Assembly (NCBI GenBank): GCA_022316685.1
Contig: JAKJHU010000654.1
Coordinates: 62,001 to 126,000, forward strand
Direction: 5' to 3'
Source of the DNA: Progne subis subis
Taxonomy: Eukaryota; Chordata; Aves; Passeriformes; Hirundinidae
DNA: 64,000 bases
In this document: positions 41,709 through 53,749 of the stretch, piece after piece
Position numbering within the stretch: position 1 is the first letter of the stretch
Layout of the letters: each line of letters opens with the position of its first letter
Translations under genes and position numbers: made by a program
Notes under the pieces: model-generated
What the model saw: the letters and a program-made list of their open reading frames with translations, nothing else
What the model was told of the DNA's origin: nothing
Databases searched by the model: none

Positions 41709-43702
41709 AAATATATTGACCTGATCTACAGGAAGTCATGTAGATAAGTCAGAGTGCAAAACCGAAACAAAGAAAAGCTTCTGCGACATCTAAGGGTCCC
41801 AGGAAGGCCTCGATGGAGCCCCCAGCTCCGGACCCGACCGCGGCGCCGCGGCTGAGGTACAAGCGGGCCGCTCGCGCCGTGCGCCCGCCTCCGCCCCCTC
41901 CCCATTGGCTCCTCCCCTCGCCGCCGTGATTGGCTGCGCTCCCGCACGTGATCGCTCATCGCAGCCAAAGCCCCTCCCACAGGGAGCCTGATTCCCGCCC
42001 GCGGCGGCGGCGGCCGCACGTGCTCAGTGTGTCCCGGGCCGCGGCGGTGGGAGGTGGGGTTCGTGTCACACGGCAAGAGCGGTGGCACTCGGAGCCCGGC
42101 GAGCGGCGGGGGAGCTCGGAGGCGGCTCCAGCACAGGTGGGACCCGCGGTGGGCTGTGTCCCAGCTCGGGGCTCGCTGCGGGCGGAGGGGGCCGCGGGGA
42201 GGGGCAGGGGGCGGTTCGGGTGAGTTCCTTGTGCCGGGATCCCCCGTGTCCCCCGTGCCCGGAGATGGCGGAGGGAGCGGCTGCCCGCGGTCTCCTCCTT
42301 GCCCGGCTCCCTGCGGACGAGGCGGTGCCGCAGCAGCGATGGCTCCTCCCGGGTGCTCTCGGTAGGACACAGGCGGCTGCTCCGTGCCCGGGCCAGTTCC
42401 CGGCCGTGCGGCACCGGGCTGGGCGCCGCTGCTCGGGCGGGAGGTGTCCGTGCCCGGCTCGGGGCTGGCACGGGAGGAACCTGAACGTGCCTCGGAGCCC
42501 AAAGCACTCCAGGCGCCGAGCGGAGGCAGAAAGCGCCGCATCCTGCCTGCTCCGGGGCCGAGGCTTCTTGGCGCTGCCTTCTCTGCGAGGAGCTGCTTCA
42601 CGGTCACAGGGACCCAGAGCGGCTGTGCCGCTGTGCTGGAATTTAGTCCCCGCCTTTTCTTTCCTCCTCCTTTCTCCTCCCTTCTTTTCTCTTTTCCAGT
42701 TTGAAGAGGCCTCAGCTGTCTCCCGATTGCCTTCTCTCACCTTCCAGGTCCTGTTTCCCGGACCTTCTTCTTTCCTTAGAAATCCCTTGATAAGCCACTC
42801 CCCAATTAAGGCTTTGTTGTATCCTTGTTCTTCCACCTTCTGGCTGCTGTGGGTGAAGGTGTGGCTTTGAAGAGCACACTCTGCTCCCTTTGCTCAAGGA
42901 AACAGCCTTGCAGTTATCCCAATCTCCTGATGCTGAGGACTTCCTTAGGCTCCTGCTGAAATAAAAAACACCCAGGAAGCTTTTCTTGAGATTAGAACGG
43001 TTTCTACAGCCCTTGAGATGAGACCACGATGGTTAAAAACCCAGTGTGCAAATGAAGGTTTCCCCTTCATTCCCCCACTCCATGCTCTGTCCTCTCCCTT
43101 ACTTTGTAATTTCAACAACTGCTAAGGAAACCTTTCTTATCTTGTCCATTGGCAATGCAACTGCTCTTTAATTGAGTTTTAATTCAGGTTTTAAAGTCAG
43201 GCTCTGCCCATGTTATCGATTAGAATATTCAATTAAGTCGTTTGTGCTTAACAAGGTCTGTGCTGCTTTCAAGCCTTTCTCCAAGGGTCAAAGAATAAAA
43301 CTGGCAGGGAGTGAAGGAGCCTTGTGCACTACTTGTTTATAAATGGAGTGTATTAAAACAGGTTTCTTTCAAAGCCATTGAAGAGCCATGAAAGTGAAAT
43401 TAAGACAGTGGAATTACTTTGGGAAATGGTCCATTTGGGATAGATCCACGCGGACAGAAGCTGTTTATTTGATGGTCAATACCTGCTCTGCTCAGTGCAG
43501 GGCCATCCCCTCGAGGAATGCATGAACCAAAGCCAGTAACTAGAGGAAAAGACATGAGTTGGGCTTAGAGAGCTGTACAGATGAAATCCCATAGATGTGC
43601 CTGGGGCAAGGCCCACCCCAGCAGCTTTTCTTACTGTTCCATTTTTAAAGACCTAAAATCAGATGCCTAGTACTTTGGGATCTGGCTCGTAAACTGCGGA
43701 GG
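41709..43702 (+). repeat. Block B with lectin-type promoter
   Basis: Inverted relative to blocks A and C. 41760-42235 is a lectin-type promoter with ATTGG, CACGTG (about 41945) and the GGTGAGTTCC donor; 42240-42870 is the block-specific GC-rich exon-like part with a polypyrimidine tract ending in AG near 42700. The remaining unique sequence ends at 43702, where the ERVL LTR joins in the middle of a stretch that continues in A (33800) and C (59400). No conserved coding frame. Confidence 0.5.
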
Positions 43703-44474
43703 TGTCTCGGTTTGAAAAAGACAGGTGTCTGCTAAGGAGAGGCAGGCCTCTCCAGGAAAATGCGGAATTTAAATCCTTCCCTCCGTGTTATTATAATTTG
43801 GAAGATTAAAAGAAAAACTTTTCGGTCAGAGCTATGGGGAAAAGGAATAACAGTCCTTTGCTAGTAAATATAACAGGACAGACAAACAACAACAGCACTT
43901 ATAATAACAGTAAAACAGAACCAAGAACCCCGAGGGCAAACGGTGGAAAGCTCCGGCGCTGATGGCTGGAAGCGGTGGATTGTCCTCGGCAGGCAGGGGG
44001 GTGTCCTGGCAGATGAAGTGGGCAGTGCCGGAGAACCCGCAGTGGCTGGACCCCGGGCTGACCCAAAATCCAGCAGGGCAACAAAGAAACTCCGAATTCC
44101 TGGGCACTCCAACAGATGATAGAATTCCCAGGACCAGACTCCTCCGTTAGCTGTGGACTCCAGGCAGCCAGCCGTCGCCCGACCGTCCTCCCTGGGAAAA
44201 CCAAGAGAAGTGAGCCCACACCTTAGCTCTCCTGGGAGCCTCCTCCCTTCCCCAAAACCAAGTGATCAACTTCTTTTGTCAGGTTAAGCACCGCTTAACT
44301 ACCCCTACTTAAAAATCTAGCAACTCATGGGGGGGAAAAATTCTACAGGAGAACTTAACCCTCAACATTATCCACCCCCGAATTTTTCCCACCCTAACGT
44401 ATTATATTGAATTTAAACCTTTAAATAATATACATATATATACATGTGAATATAAACAGACACAGTCACAGTAT

Positions 44475-47400
44475 TCACCGAAAAACAAGGTCCCCTTGAG
44501 GTATGCAGTGGGTCTCTCCATCCTTTTGCATCACCCACCATGTGCAGCCAGGTCCCTGAGCAAAAACAACCCCACGAGCAGGATTGTCTTTGCTGGAGGC
44601 AGAATTAATCCAGACAGTTTTTCCCAGCATTCCTCTCATGTGTACCACTGGAACCTTATCTCCATCTCTTGTTCTCAGGGGCTCAGATTGGGCAGGGCCT
44701 GCTCGGTTGGTGGAACCTCGAGTGTTCACTAACCAGGTGGCCTTTGCTAAATTATTCTCCCAGTTCTTGAAAGTCCCCCCACCCAGTGCCTTCAAAGTGG
44801 TTTTAAGCAGGCCATTGCACTGTTCAACTTTCCCGGCTGCTGGCGCATGATAAGGAATATGGTACACCCACTCAATGCCATGTTCTCTAGCCCAGGTGTT
44901 TATAAGGCTGTTCTTGAAATGGGTCCCGTTGTCAGACTCAATCCTCTCAGGGGTACCATGTCTCCACAGGATTTGCTTTTCAAGGCCCAGGATGGTGTTC
45001 CGGGCAGTAGCGTGGGGCACAGGGTAGGTCTCCAACCATCCAGTGGTGGCTTCCACCATGGTCAGCACACAGCGCTTGCCTTGGCGGGTTTGGGGAAGGG
45101 TGATGTAGTCAATCTGCCAGGCTTCCCCGTACTTATACTGGGACCATCGCCCGCCATACCATAGGGGCTTCACCCGCTTGGCCTGTTTGATGGCAGCACA
45201 CGTCTCACAGTCATGGATAACCTGAGAAATACTGTCCATGGTTAGATCCACCCCTCGGTCTCGTGCCCACTTATAGGTGGCATCTCTGCCCTGATGGCCT
45301 GAGGCATCATGGGCCCATCGAGCTAGGAACAACTCTCCCTTGTGTTGCCAATCTAAGTCTATCTTTGACACCTCTATCTTTGCAGCTTGATCTACCTGCT
45401 CGTTGTTTCGGTGCTCCTCATTAGCCCAACTCTTGGGGACATGGGCATCTACATGACGGACTTTGACAGGTAGCTTCTCTACCCGAGTGGCAATGTCCTT
45501 CCACTCATCTGCAGCCCAGATTGGCTTTCCCCTACGCTGCCAATTGGCCTTTTTCCACCTGTCCAGCCAACCCCACAGAGCATTGGCCACCATCCACGAA
45601 TCAGTGTAGAGGTAGAGCTTTGGCCACTTCTCTCTTTCAGCAATGTCCAGGGCCAGTTGAACAGCTTTGAGTTCAGCAAGTTGGCTTGACCCACCTTCTC
45701 CTTCAGTGGCTTCTGCAACCTGTCGTGTGGGGCTCCATACGGCTGCTTTCCACTTCCGGTTCATCCCTACGATGCGGCAGGAACCGTCAGTGAAAAGAGC
45801 ATAGCGTGTTTCTTCTGCTGGCAGTTGGTTGTATGGTGGACCCTCTTCTGCACGTGTCACTTGTTCCTGCTCCTCTTCATCTGTGAGACCAAAGTTTTCA
45901 CCTTCCGGCCAGTTTGTAATTATCTCCAAAATCCCAGGGCGATTTGGGTTTCCAATGCGGGCGCGCTGAGTGATGAGGGCAATCCATTTGCTCCATGTGG
46001 CGTCGGTGGCGTGATGAGTGGAGGGAACCTTTCCTTTAAACATCCACCTCAGCACCGGTAGTCGAGGTGCCAGCAGGAGTTGCGCCTCTGTACCAGTCAC
46101 CTCCGAGGCAGCTTGAACTCCTTCATAGGCGGCCAAGATTTCCTTCTCTGTTGGAGTGTAGTTGGCTTCAGACCCTCTGTAGCTTCGACTCCAAAATCCC
46201 AGTGGTCGGCCCCGAGTCTCCCCAGGCACCTTCTGCCAAAGGCTCCAGGACAGGCCATTGTTCCCGGCTGCTGAGTAGAGCACGTTCTTCACATCTGGTC
46301 CCGTCCTCACTGGGCCAAGGGCTACTGCATGAGCGATCTCCTGCTTGATCTGGGCAAAGGCTTGTTGCTGTTCAGGGCCCCAGTGGAAATCGTTCTTCTT
46401 GCGGGTGACCAGGTAGAGAGGGCTCACAATCTGGCTGTACTCAGGAATGTGCATCCTCCAGAAACCTATGGCGCCTAGGAAAGCTTGTGTTTCCTTCTTG
46501 CTAGTCGGTGGAGACATTGCGGTGATCTTGTTGATGACCTCAGTTGGAATCTGCCGCCGTCCATCTTGCCACTTTACTCCCAGGAACTGGATCTCTCGGG
46601 CAGGTCCCTTGACCTTGCTCTGCTTGATGGCAAAACAGCTTCCAGGAGAATTTGGATGATCTCTCCTTTCTCAAACACTTCCATTGCCGTGTTCCCCCAC
46701 ACAATGATGTTATCGATGTACTGTACGTGCTCCGGAGCCTCACCCTTTTCCAGTGCAGCCTGGATCAGTCCATGGCAGATGGTGGGGCTGTGTTTCCACC
46801 CCTGGGGCAGTCGGTTCCAGGTGTACTGCACGCCCCTCCAGGTGAAAGCAAACTGAGGCCTGCATTCTGCAGCCAGAGGAATGGAGAAAAATGCATTAGC
46901 AATGTCATTTGTGGCGTACCATTTTGCTGCCTTGGACTCCAGCTCGTACTGGAGTTCCAGCATGTCCGGCACAGCAGCGCTCAATGGTGGAGTCACTTTG
47001 TTCAAGGCACGGTAGTCCACAGTCAATCTCCATTCTCCGTCAGACTTGCGCACAGGCCAGATGGGGCTGTTGAAGGGTGAGTGGGTTTTGCTGACCACCC
47101 CTTGGCTCTCCAGCTCACGGATCATCTTGTGGATGGGGATCACGGCATCTCGATTTGTCCGGTACTGTCGGCGGTGCACCGTCGAGGTGGCAACTGGAAC
47201 TCGTTGCTCTTCTACCTTTAGGAGTCCTACTGCAGATGGGTTCTCCGACAGTCCAGGCAAGCTATTCAATTTCTTAATGCCCTCTGCCTCCACAGCTGCT
47301 CTTCCAAAAGCCCACCTGAGTCCTTTAGAGTCTTTGTAATACCCATTCCGGAGGAAGTCTATGCCCAAAATACACGGGGCCCCTGAGCCAGTCACAATTG

Positions 47401-47653
47401 GATGTTTCTGCCACTCCTTCCCGGCCAGGCTCACCTCGGCTTCCAACAGAGTCAATTCCTGTGATCCCCCCGTCACCCCGGCAATGGAAATAGGTTCTGT
47501 CCCCACATATTCCGATGGTATCAGTGTACACTGTGAACCAGTATCCACTAAAGGTTTATATTTCTGTGGCTCTGATGTGCCAGGCCATCGGATCCACACC
47601 GTCCAATAGATCCGGTTTTCCTGTGCCTCTCCCTGGCTAGAGGCAGGGCTCCT
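44475..47653 (-). pseudogene. pol: ERVL pro-pol, copy 2, broken
   Basis: Protease and the first part of RT are open (47599-46574), then one lost base near 46635 shifts the frame. From 46517 down to 44475 the RT end, RNase H and integrase are open for 680 codons. The RT active site reads YIDN (46709-46720) instead of the YIDD of copy 1, so this RT should be inactive even apart from the shift. In the integrase the first two catalytic acidic residues and the glutamate (KVEQCNG) remain. Confidence 0.85.
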
Positions 47654-49434
47654 CTAGCACCGGTCATTATTCCCCTCCTGGGCATACATGGTAGAGGTTC
47701 CTTCACAGGGATCTGACATATCATCCTCACTTCTATAATACCTGGCAGCTTGGTCATGCGATGTCGAGGCTACCTTCATCTTAGTGGAACCCCCTCGGTT
47801 AGTGTTTCTCTCCTTGAGCTCACGCACCCGTGCTGCCAGGGCAGAAGTGGGCTTCCCATGCCACCTTCCCATGTCTTGCCCATGGTCACTCAGAAAGAAC
47901 CACAGGTCAGCTCGTGGGGTGTACCTTCTCTCTCTAGCTGGGGGCCGTTGAGCTCTGACTCTGGGGCCTGTAACTCGCACCGGTGTCACACAGGAACTGT
48001 TCCTCCTCATCTCCTCCCTCACCTCCCTCATCTCCTCTCTGAGTTCCTTAACCATGGCAGAGACCTGAGCCTGCATTGGGCCACTGATCATACTCTCATA
48101 ATTTCTGAGCTTGTTGGCTACAGAACCCACTGTCTCTCGGTTGTTATCAGGATTAATTGTTGCAATGAATGTGGCGTATTGAGATGGTCCTAGAGTTGCC
48201 AGGTTCCACAGCATTTGCCCTGTGCACCTGACTTTGTCGGGGTCATTATCATGCTGTCCACCCCTCCCAAAGAGTACCTCCAATACTGCCACTTCTCTCA
48301 GCTGTTGGATCCCTTCCTCAAGGGTCTTCCAGCGCATTCTGTGATGGTGCTCCTGCATTCTGTCTCTGTGGACAAACCTCTCCCTCACACTCATTAAAAG
48401 CCGCTCCCAAAGGGAAAGGGGCCCTGGCTCCCTTACAAATACCTGATTCACACCTGAGTCCTGGGTCAAGGGTCCCAAATTCCTAGCCTCACTACTATCT
48501 AGCTGCACGCCTGTACCTATAAGGTCCCAGACCCGAACTAACCAGGCTGTATAGCCTCACGTCCCCGTTGTGCAAGATCTTTTGCAGATTACGGAGACTT
48601 TCATATGTCAGGGACTCGGTGATGATCTCAACCTCTGACTCCCCCGCGGGTTGTGAGGGCCCTCCTTTCTTATCCTTGTTGCCTGGGTGCTCTGATTTCA
48701 CTTTATACTTCTTTGTTTCCACAGGGGCCACAGCTGCTGTCTGTGGCTGCCCCTGTGGTTCAGCTGGAACCTGGACGGTTGTAACGTCTGTGGGTTCCGC
48801 TGCTGCAGCATCAGACTCTCCTTTGTCGGGGCAGGGGAAGGGTTTCCCAGCAGCTGGGGCTAATGAGGCTACTACAGGGGAAAGGTACTCCCTCAGCATC
48901 TCCACCTATCACCACCAAATCTGGGTGGTTTATTCCTGAGGCAGGCTGTGGGGCAGGGTCAGGCTGTGGGGCAGTATCCTTATTCCCTAGGGTAGGTATC
49001 AGGGTGGTTATCCAGGTCAGTCTCCCCTTATCTCTAAATGCTACACAGAACAGGTATACCAGCAACACCAGCCACTGTATGATGTCATTAACATTCAGAG
49101 ATTTGAACCCTTCAAAGACTGGTGGGGTAGGCCCAAAGAGCTGGGTGAACGGTTGGGAAAAGGTTTCCCCTCGTGTCATTTCCTCACAGTAGGTACCGTT
49201 GTTAAAGTAACCCCAAAAACACACAGTCAGTGTATGGTAGCCCTGAATCCATGTGCCTGCCTTCCAGAAGAAATTAAAAATCCACGATTTCCTCACTTCA
49301 TTAACCCATATATCAAACTGGATGACAGCCACAGCAACCTTAGTTACAGGGCCCATGTTTAGAAAAGGGCCTGCAAATGGGAGGAATACGGCCACACCCA
49401 CATGCCACCCGAACCAGACAAAGGCAGACCACAT
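47654..49434 (-). pseudogene. gag: ERVL gag, copy 2, broken
   Basis: Same protein as copy 1 but with two frameshifts, near 48905 and near 48580 (one A lost from a run of A), giving three open pieces. The proline-glutamine repeat is reduced to about two units and the glutamate-rich coil is seven residues shorter. The terminal UAG (47654-47656) and the in-frame protease that follows are the same as in copy 1. Confidence 0.8.
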
Positions 49435-50198
49435 GATGCCCAGTACACAACAATGTAGGCACTTAAGAACTGTTATTCCCCTTTTCTCTCAATGCCCTCG
49501 TGCCCCACGTTGGGTGCCAAATTCTGTCTCGGTTTGAAAAAAGACAGGTGTCTGCTAAGGAGAGGCAGGCCTCTCTAGGAAAATGAGGAATTCAAATCCT
49601 TCCCTCCGTGTTATTATAATTTGGAAGATTAAAATAAAAAAACTTTTCAGTCAGAGCTATGGGGAAAAGGAATAACAGTCCTTTACTAGTAACTATAACA
49701 GAACAGACAAACAACAACAGCAATTATAATAACAGTAAAACAGAACCAAGAACCCCGAGGGCAAACGGTGGAAGGCCCTGGCGCTGATGGCTGGAAGCTG
49801 GAAGCAGTGGACTGTCCTCGGCAGGCAGGGGGGTGTCCTGGCAGATGAAGTGAGCAGTGCTGGAGAACCCGCAGCGGCTGGACCCCGGGCTGACCCAAAA
49901 TCCAGCAGGGCAGCGAAGAAACTCCGAATTCCTGGGCGCTCCAACAGATGGTAGAATTCCCAGGACCAAACTCCTCCGTTAGCTGTGGACTCCAGGCAGC
50001 CAGCCGTCGCCCGATCCGTGCTCCCCGGAAAACTGAGAGCAGTGAGCCCACACCTCAGCTCTCCCAGGAGCCTCCTCCCTCCCGCAAAACCAAGTGATCA
50101 ACTTCCTTTGTCAGGTTAAGCACCGCTTAACTATCCCTACTTAAAATCTAGCAACTCATGGTGGGGACAAATTCTACAGGAGAACTTAACCCTCAACA

Positions 50199-51103
50199 AA
50201 AGAACAGGAAGCATATATGTGGGGAAAAGTGTGACTGGACTTTAAGTTGAGATTGTTAGCCCCACAACTGCCCTCCTTATGATTGTTCCAGATATCAAGG
50301 CAGATGGAATCAAACACGTTAAACTCACTAATAGAAGCTGGGTAAGGTGTTCCTTCCATAATTACCAAAAATACTTTGAAGGCCGTAAAGCAGTGGGGAA
50401 GGATAGGGGTTTTTTGACCCTTTATTTTTAAGCTGCCCCCAAGATAATTCCACAAGTGGGACACGTGTTGTCTGTGACTATCAGTAGAAATGGCAACACC
50501 CGAATAGAGCTCAGACCCTTTTTAATAGGATCTCCTTCAGATCCAACAAAAGAGATCTGGGCTGTATTTGCAAGTAGAAACCTTATGTGAGAGCTTAGAA
50601 ATGCAATATTCCAACATCAAATAGCATTAGATTATTTATTAGCAGAAGAAAGAAGAGTGCGTAGTAAATTAAATTACTCAAACGGCTATGTGCAAATAGA
50701 TGACAATAGAAAAGTAGTAAAACAAATAACAAAAGGAATAAAAAAGTTAGCTCAAGTGCCAGTCCAAACATAAAAAAAGATAGAATGAGACATGTTTTCA
50801 CATTTACCCAGTGAACTATGAGTTAAACAAAGGTTTTTCTTTCCTCTTATGTGTTATAGCAACTCTAATGTTTTTACCATGCATGATCCCTTGCTTAGTA
50901 CAACTTATTCAACGTGTGATCAAAGGGATGCAGGTAGTGGCCATGCCTACTGACCCAGAGATGGCTACAAAAGGACACAAGTTAATGTCACTGCAAATAA
51001 TTGCAAAACCAGAATAAAACCCCAAGAACAGAAAATTAAGTCAATAATAACTAAAGTTTGTAAAGACAATTATTAAAAATAAAAGAGGAGGGGTTGAGAG
51101 GAA
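50199..51103 (+). pseudogene. env: Retroviral env TM-subunit remnant, right arm
   Basis: Inverted copy of 16664-17570. The ectodomain piece lies at 50593-50771 (ALDYLLAEE ... QIDD ... KLAQVPVQT, then stop) and the membrane-anchor frame at 50811-51017. The cysteine after the heptad stretch in the left copy is arginine here. It is followed by a purine tract and the LTR. Confidence 0.65.
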
Positions 51104-51591
51104 TGACAAGATTTGTCTTTACAAACAAGCCCTGGGTCTGCTGGTAGATAAAACCAGCAATGAGAGAAGAGAAACAATGGGAAGGATTCTACTGATTGAT
51201 GAATGGAAAAGAAGATACTTGCCTTTACAAACAAACCATAAGTTTGTTTGTAAATGAAATTGAATATTGAAAGATGAAACGCAAGAATGGGGAAAACTCA
51301 TCAATCCCATAAGAATTAAAAAATTAGGGGAGATATACATTAAAAGGGGAATCTTCGGTCTTCGGCATTTCGGGAAGTCTGTACCTCTCAAGTACCTCAG
51401 CCAATGGGGAAAGAGAGAGGGAAATGCGGCCGGGAAATTGGGATAAAAAGGAGGCTGCATCCTCCGAAAAACTGAGAGACCCCAGGGGAAATGCCCCATG
51501 GCCTCTTCTTTTATTCGAATAAAGTAAAAGGACTCCTCTGTCTCCTTTTTAGACATAAACCTCTGGTGTTCGTGGGGTAATTTTCCTAACA
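51104..51591 (+). repeat. LTR of the alpharetrovirus-like element, right arm
   Basis: Begins TGACAAGATTTG directly after AGGAGGGGTTGAGAGGAA and ends TTTTCCTAACA. Inverted counterpart of 16174-16663, with the TATA-like and AATAAA motifs on the plus strand. Confidence 0.7.
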
Positions 51592-52179
51592 CTGGGAACA
51601 CAGGGAGGGAAGTGGGAGCACAGAGAACACTCTGAGGGAGCTGGGAGGGATAGTGGAAGCACCGGGAGTGAAAAGAAGGAGCACTGAGAGCGATCTGAGG
51701 AGCAGACAATAAGTAGTGCCCCATCCCCCCCAAAAGAAGGGGGTTACGAGGGAAAAGGGATGAAAATTGCAGGGGACCCGCTTCATGCCCACAGGCAGGG
51801 ACCCAAAGCGGCCGTGCCCGCGCTCGGTGTCGCCGGGCTCCAAGCCGCCGGGGCAGCGAGTGCGGGGGACAATCCTGAGCAGCCCGGGGCTGCTGCTCCT
51901 TCCCCCTCGGGAGGCGGACTGCGAGCCGCAGCTGTCCCGTCCCCGCCTCCGGCAGCTCGCAGGCGTTGTCACCGCCTGTCCCGGCACGGAGCTGGGCTGC
52001 AGCGGCTGCAGAGCCGGAGGGGCCGCGGCTGCGGGCACGGCAGAGCTCCCGGACGCTGCGCTTGTGTCCGCAGGTGCTGCCGCAGCGTCCGCGGAGCGGG
52101 GCCGGGGCGGGACTGAGCTGGCAGCGCCTTCCTGAGCCTCGGTGTCCCGCAGCGCCGGGACCAGCAGTGACCTCTCCTC
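51592..52179. other. GC-rich lectin-type flank, right arm
   Basis: Inverse of 15586-16173. Open frames on both strands reflect GC content. No gene recognised. Confidence 0.45.
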
Positions 52180-52530
52180 ATGTCCCTTGCCGTGTGCCAT
52201 CACCGCGGGTGTGAAGCTGTTCCCGAGGCCGATCTCCGAAAGGCTTTTTCAGCACTCCTGATGTGTCGGGAGCAAGGGGCTGTTTGTTCCCAGCAGCGAG
52301 ATGCCGGCTGTGAGCTGGAGGAGAGGGAATTCTGCTCTCTTCATGGGGTTGTGAAGGAGCTCCTGCATCTCCAGGAGGGACCAGCAGCCGGGCTTACACA
52401 CTTGCCTGGGGCACGAGAAGCCACTTGTCATAAGCAGGAGGATTCCACTTGTGAGTGTGCAGTGAGTGAAGATGTGGACAAGAGATTCTCCACCAATGAC
52501 GGGAGGGAGCCCCTGGGTCCCCAGGGCACA
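52180..52530 (+). pseudogene. Lectin exon-1 copy, right arm
   Basis: Plus-strand copy of the cytoplasmic-tail exon, open from ATG 52180 and like L2 up to LGPQG, where it departs into unrelated sequence (52531-52680) that then joins the upstream boundary of L4's 3' end. No further exons. Confidence 0.6.
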
Positions 52531-52856
52531 GCAGCAATCGCTGCCCTACCGGGGGCTCCTCTGGTGCCTCTGCTCCTGTGTCACCCAGATCGGAGCCGCA
52601 CGGGGTCTGTGTCACTGCCTTTCTGGTAGCTTTGAATGTTGTAGAAATTTTTGTTTTGGTTTTCTACTCTGACTTATCTACATGCCATCCTAGAGATCAG
52701 GTCAATATATTTGATTGTGTCTTGCGGCTTCATCTTGTTTCACACCTCCCTGATAATGAGTAGCTAACAAGGTGCTCTCTAATTCTCCAGACCTCTGGTT
52801 TGTGTCATGGTTATCTTATCGCTTAGACAGGTCAGTCGGAAGATGTGGGAAACAAC

Positions 52857-52862
52857 TTTATT
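52857..52862 (-). terminator. Poly(A) signal of lectin L4
   Basis: AATAAAGTTGTTTCCCAC on the minus strand, same context as the other lectin copies. 52863-53250 is lectin 3' untranslated sequence. Confidence 0.7.
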
Positions 52863-53249
52863 GATTTATACATTTTTCTCGGTTACATAGATGTATTGTA
52901 AGAGTTTATAATATCCTAAGGCTCATAGTACATTTAACACACTATTACTTCTATAAGCGATAAGGTGTATACCTCAACATTATGTATTCATCACAATACC
53001 ATATCTATACACTGTGCATACTTAAAATGACACATTAGGTTACATTAGTAAGCAGCTAAAAGGGGTCATAAATTGCATTATACTTAAATACCAACATGTA
53101 CAAACTAATACACCAAAGTGAAAGCCAATACAATAGGGTCATTTTTCACAAGGTGATAGGACCCTCTTTCAGTGATGTAGCTGATAATAAAGCACCAGCT
53201 CAGTGGCTGCTCTCACCAGCAGAGGAGGGCCCCACGGCAGAAGAAGCAG

Positions 53250-53680
53250 CTCTGGGCAGAATTATGGCAGTGGCAGCAAATTCCCTTCCCCAAGCAGCAG
53301 CTCTGACCATCCTCCTCCAAAGCCAGAGAGAAGGAGGCAGGAGCCCTCAGAGCATTCTTGAGAGTCAGGTGCCTGAAGCCAAAGTTGGGATTCCTTCTCA
53401 GCACGTGTCAGCTTTTCTTGTTCCTCTTCCAAGGACAGTCCAAAAGTCTCACCTTCAGGCCAGTTTGTGATGATTTCCAAGAGCCCAGGGTGATTTGTAT
53501 TTCCCATTTGAGCTTGTGTAATGAGGGCAATCCATTCACTCCAGGGAGCACCGCTGGCAGGATGGATTGCAGAGACTTTTCCTTGGAACACCCAGCCCAG
53601 CGTTTGGCAGTGGGGATGAACAGGCACTGGGGTGACCCTGAGAGTAAGTGCCAGGCACAGGGGGCAGCTGAGGAAGGACA
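53250..53680 (-). repeat. ERVL pol-derived segment in L4 3' region
   Basis: Fourth copy, on the lectin strand: WSEWIALIT, GNTNHPG, NWPEGETFGL. Three bases are missing in the middle compared with L2 and L3. Confidence 0.7.
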
Positions 53681-53749
53681 GCCCTGTGCTGGGCTGAGAG
53701 GTGAAGCTGTGACTGCCCAGCGTGGAGAAGGTCCTTTCTCCACCCCCTG

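Larger units (their letters stand above)
43703..50198 (-). mobile_element. ERVL provirus, copy 2
   Basis: Inverted copy of the provirus at 17571-24181: 3' LTR 43703-44367, pol 44475-47653, gag 47654-49434, primer site 49500-49517, 5' LTR 49525-50198. Its 5' flank (AAAGAACAGGAAGC reading outward) is the same as that of copy 1, so both derive from one insertion. Its 3' flank is block B. No target duplication is present. Confidence 0.85.
43703..52522 (-). repeat. Right arm of large inverted duplication
   Basis: Inverse counterpart of 15236-24181, in order ERVL provirus, env remnant, LTR, GC-rich flank, lectin exon-1 copy. Differences from the left arm include small indels in gag and pol and a shorter proline-rich Gag repeat. 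Confidence 0.8.
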
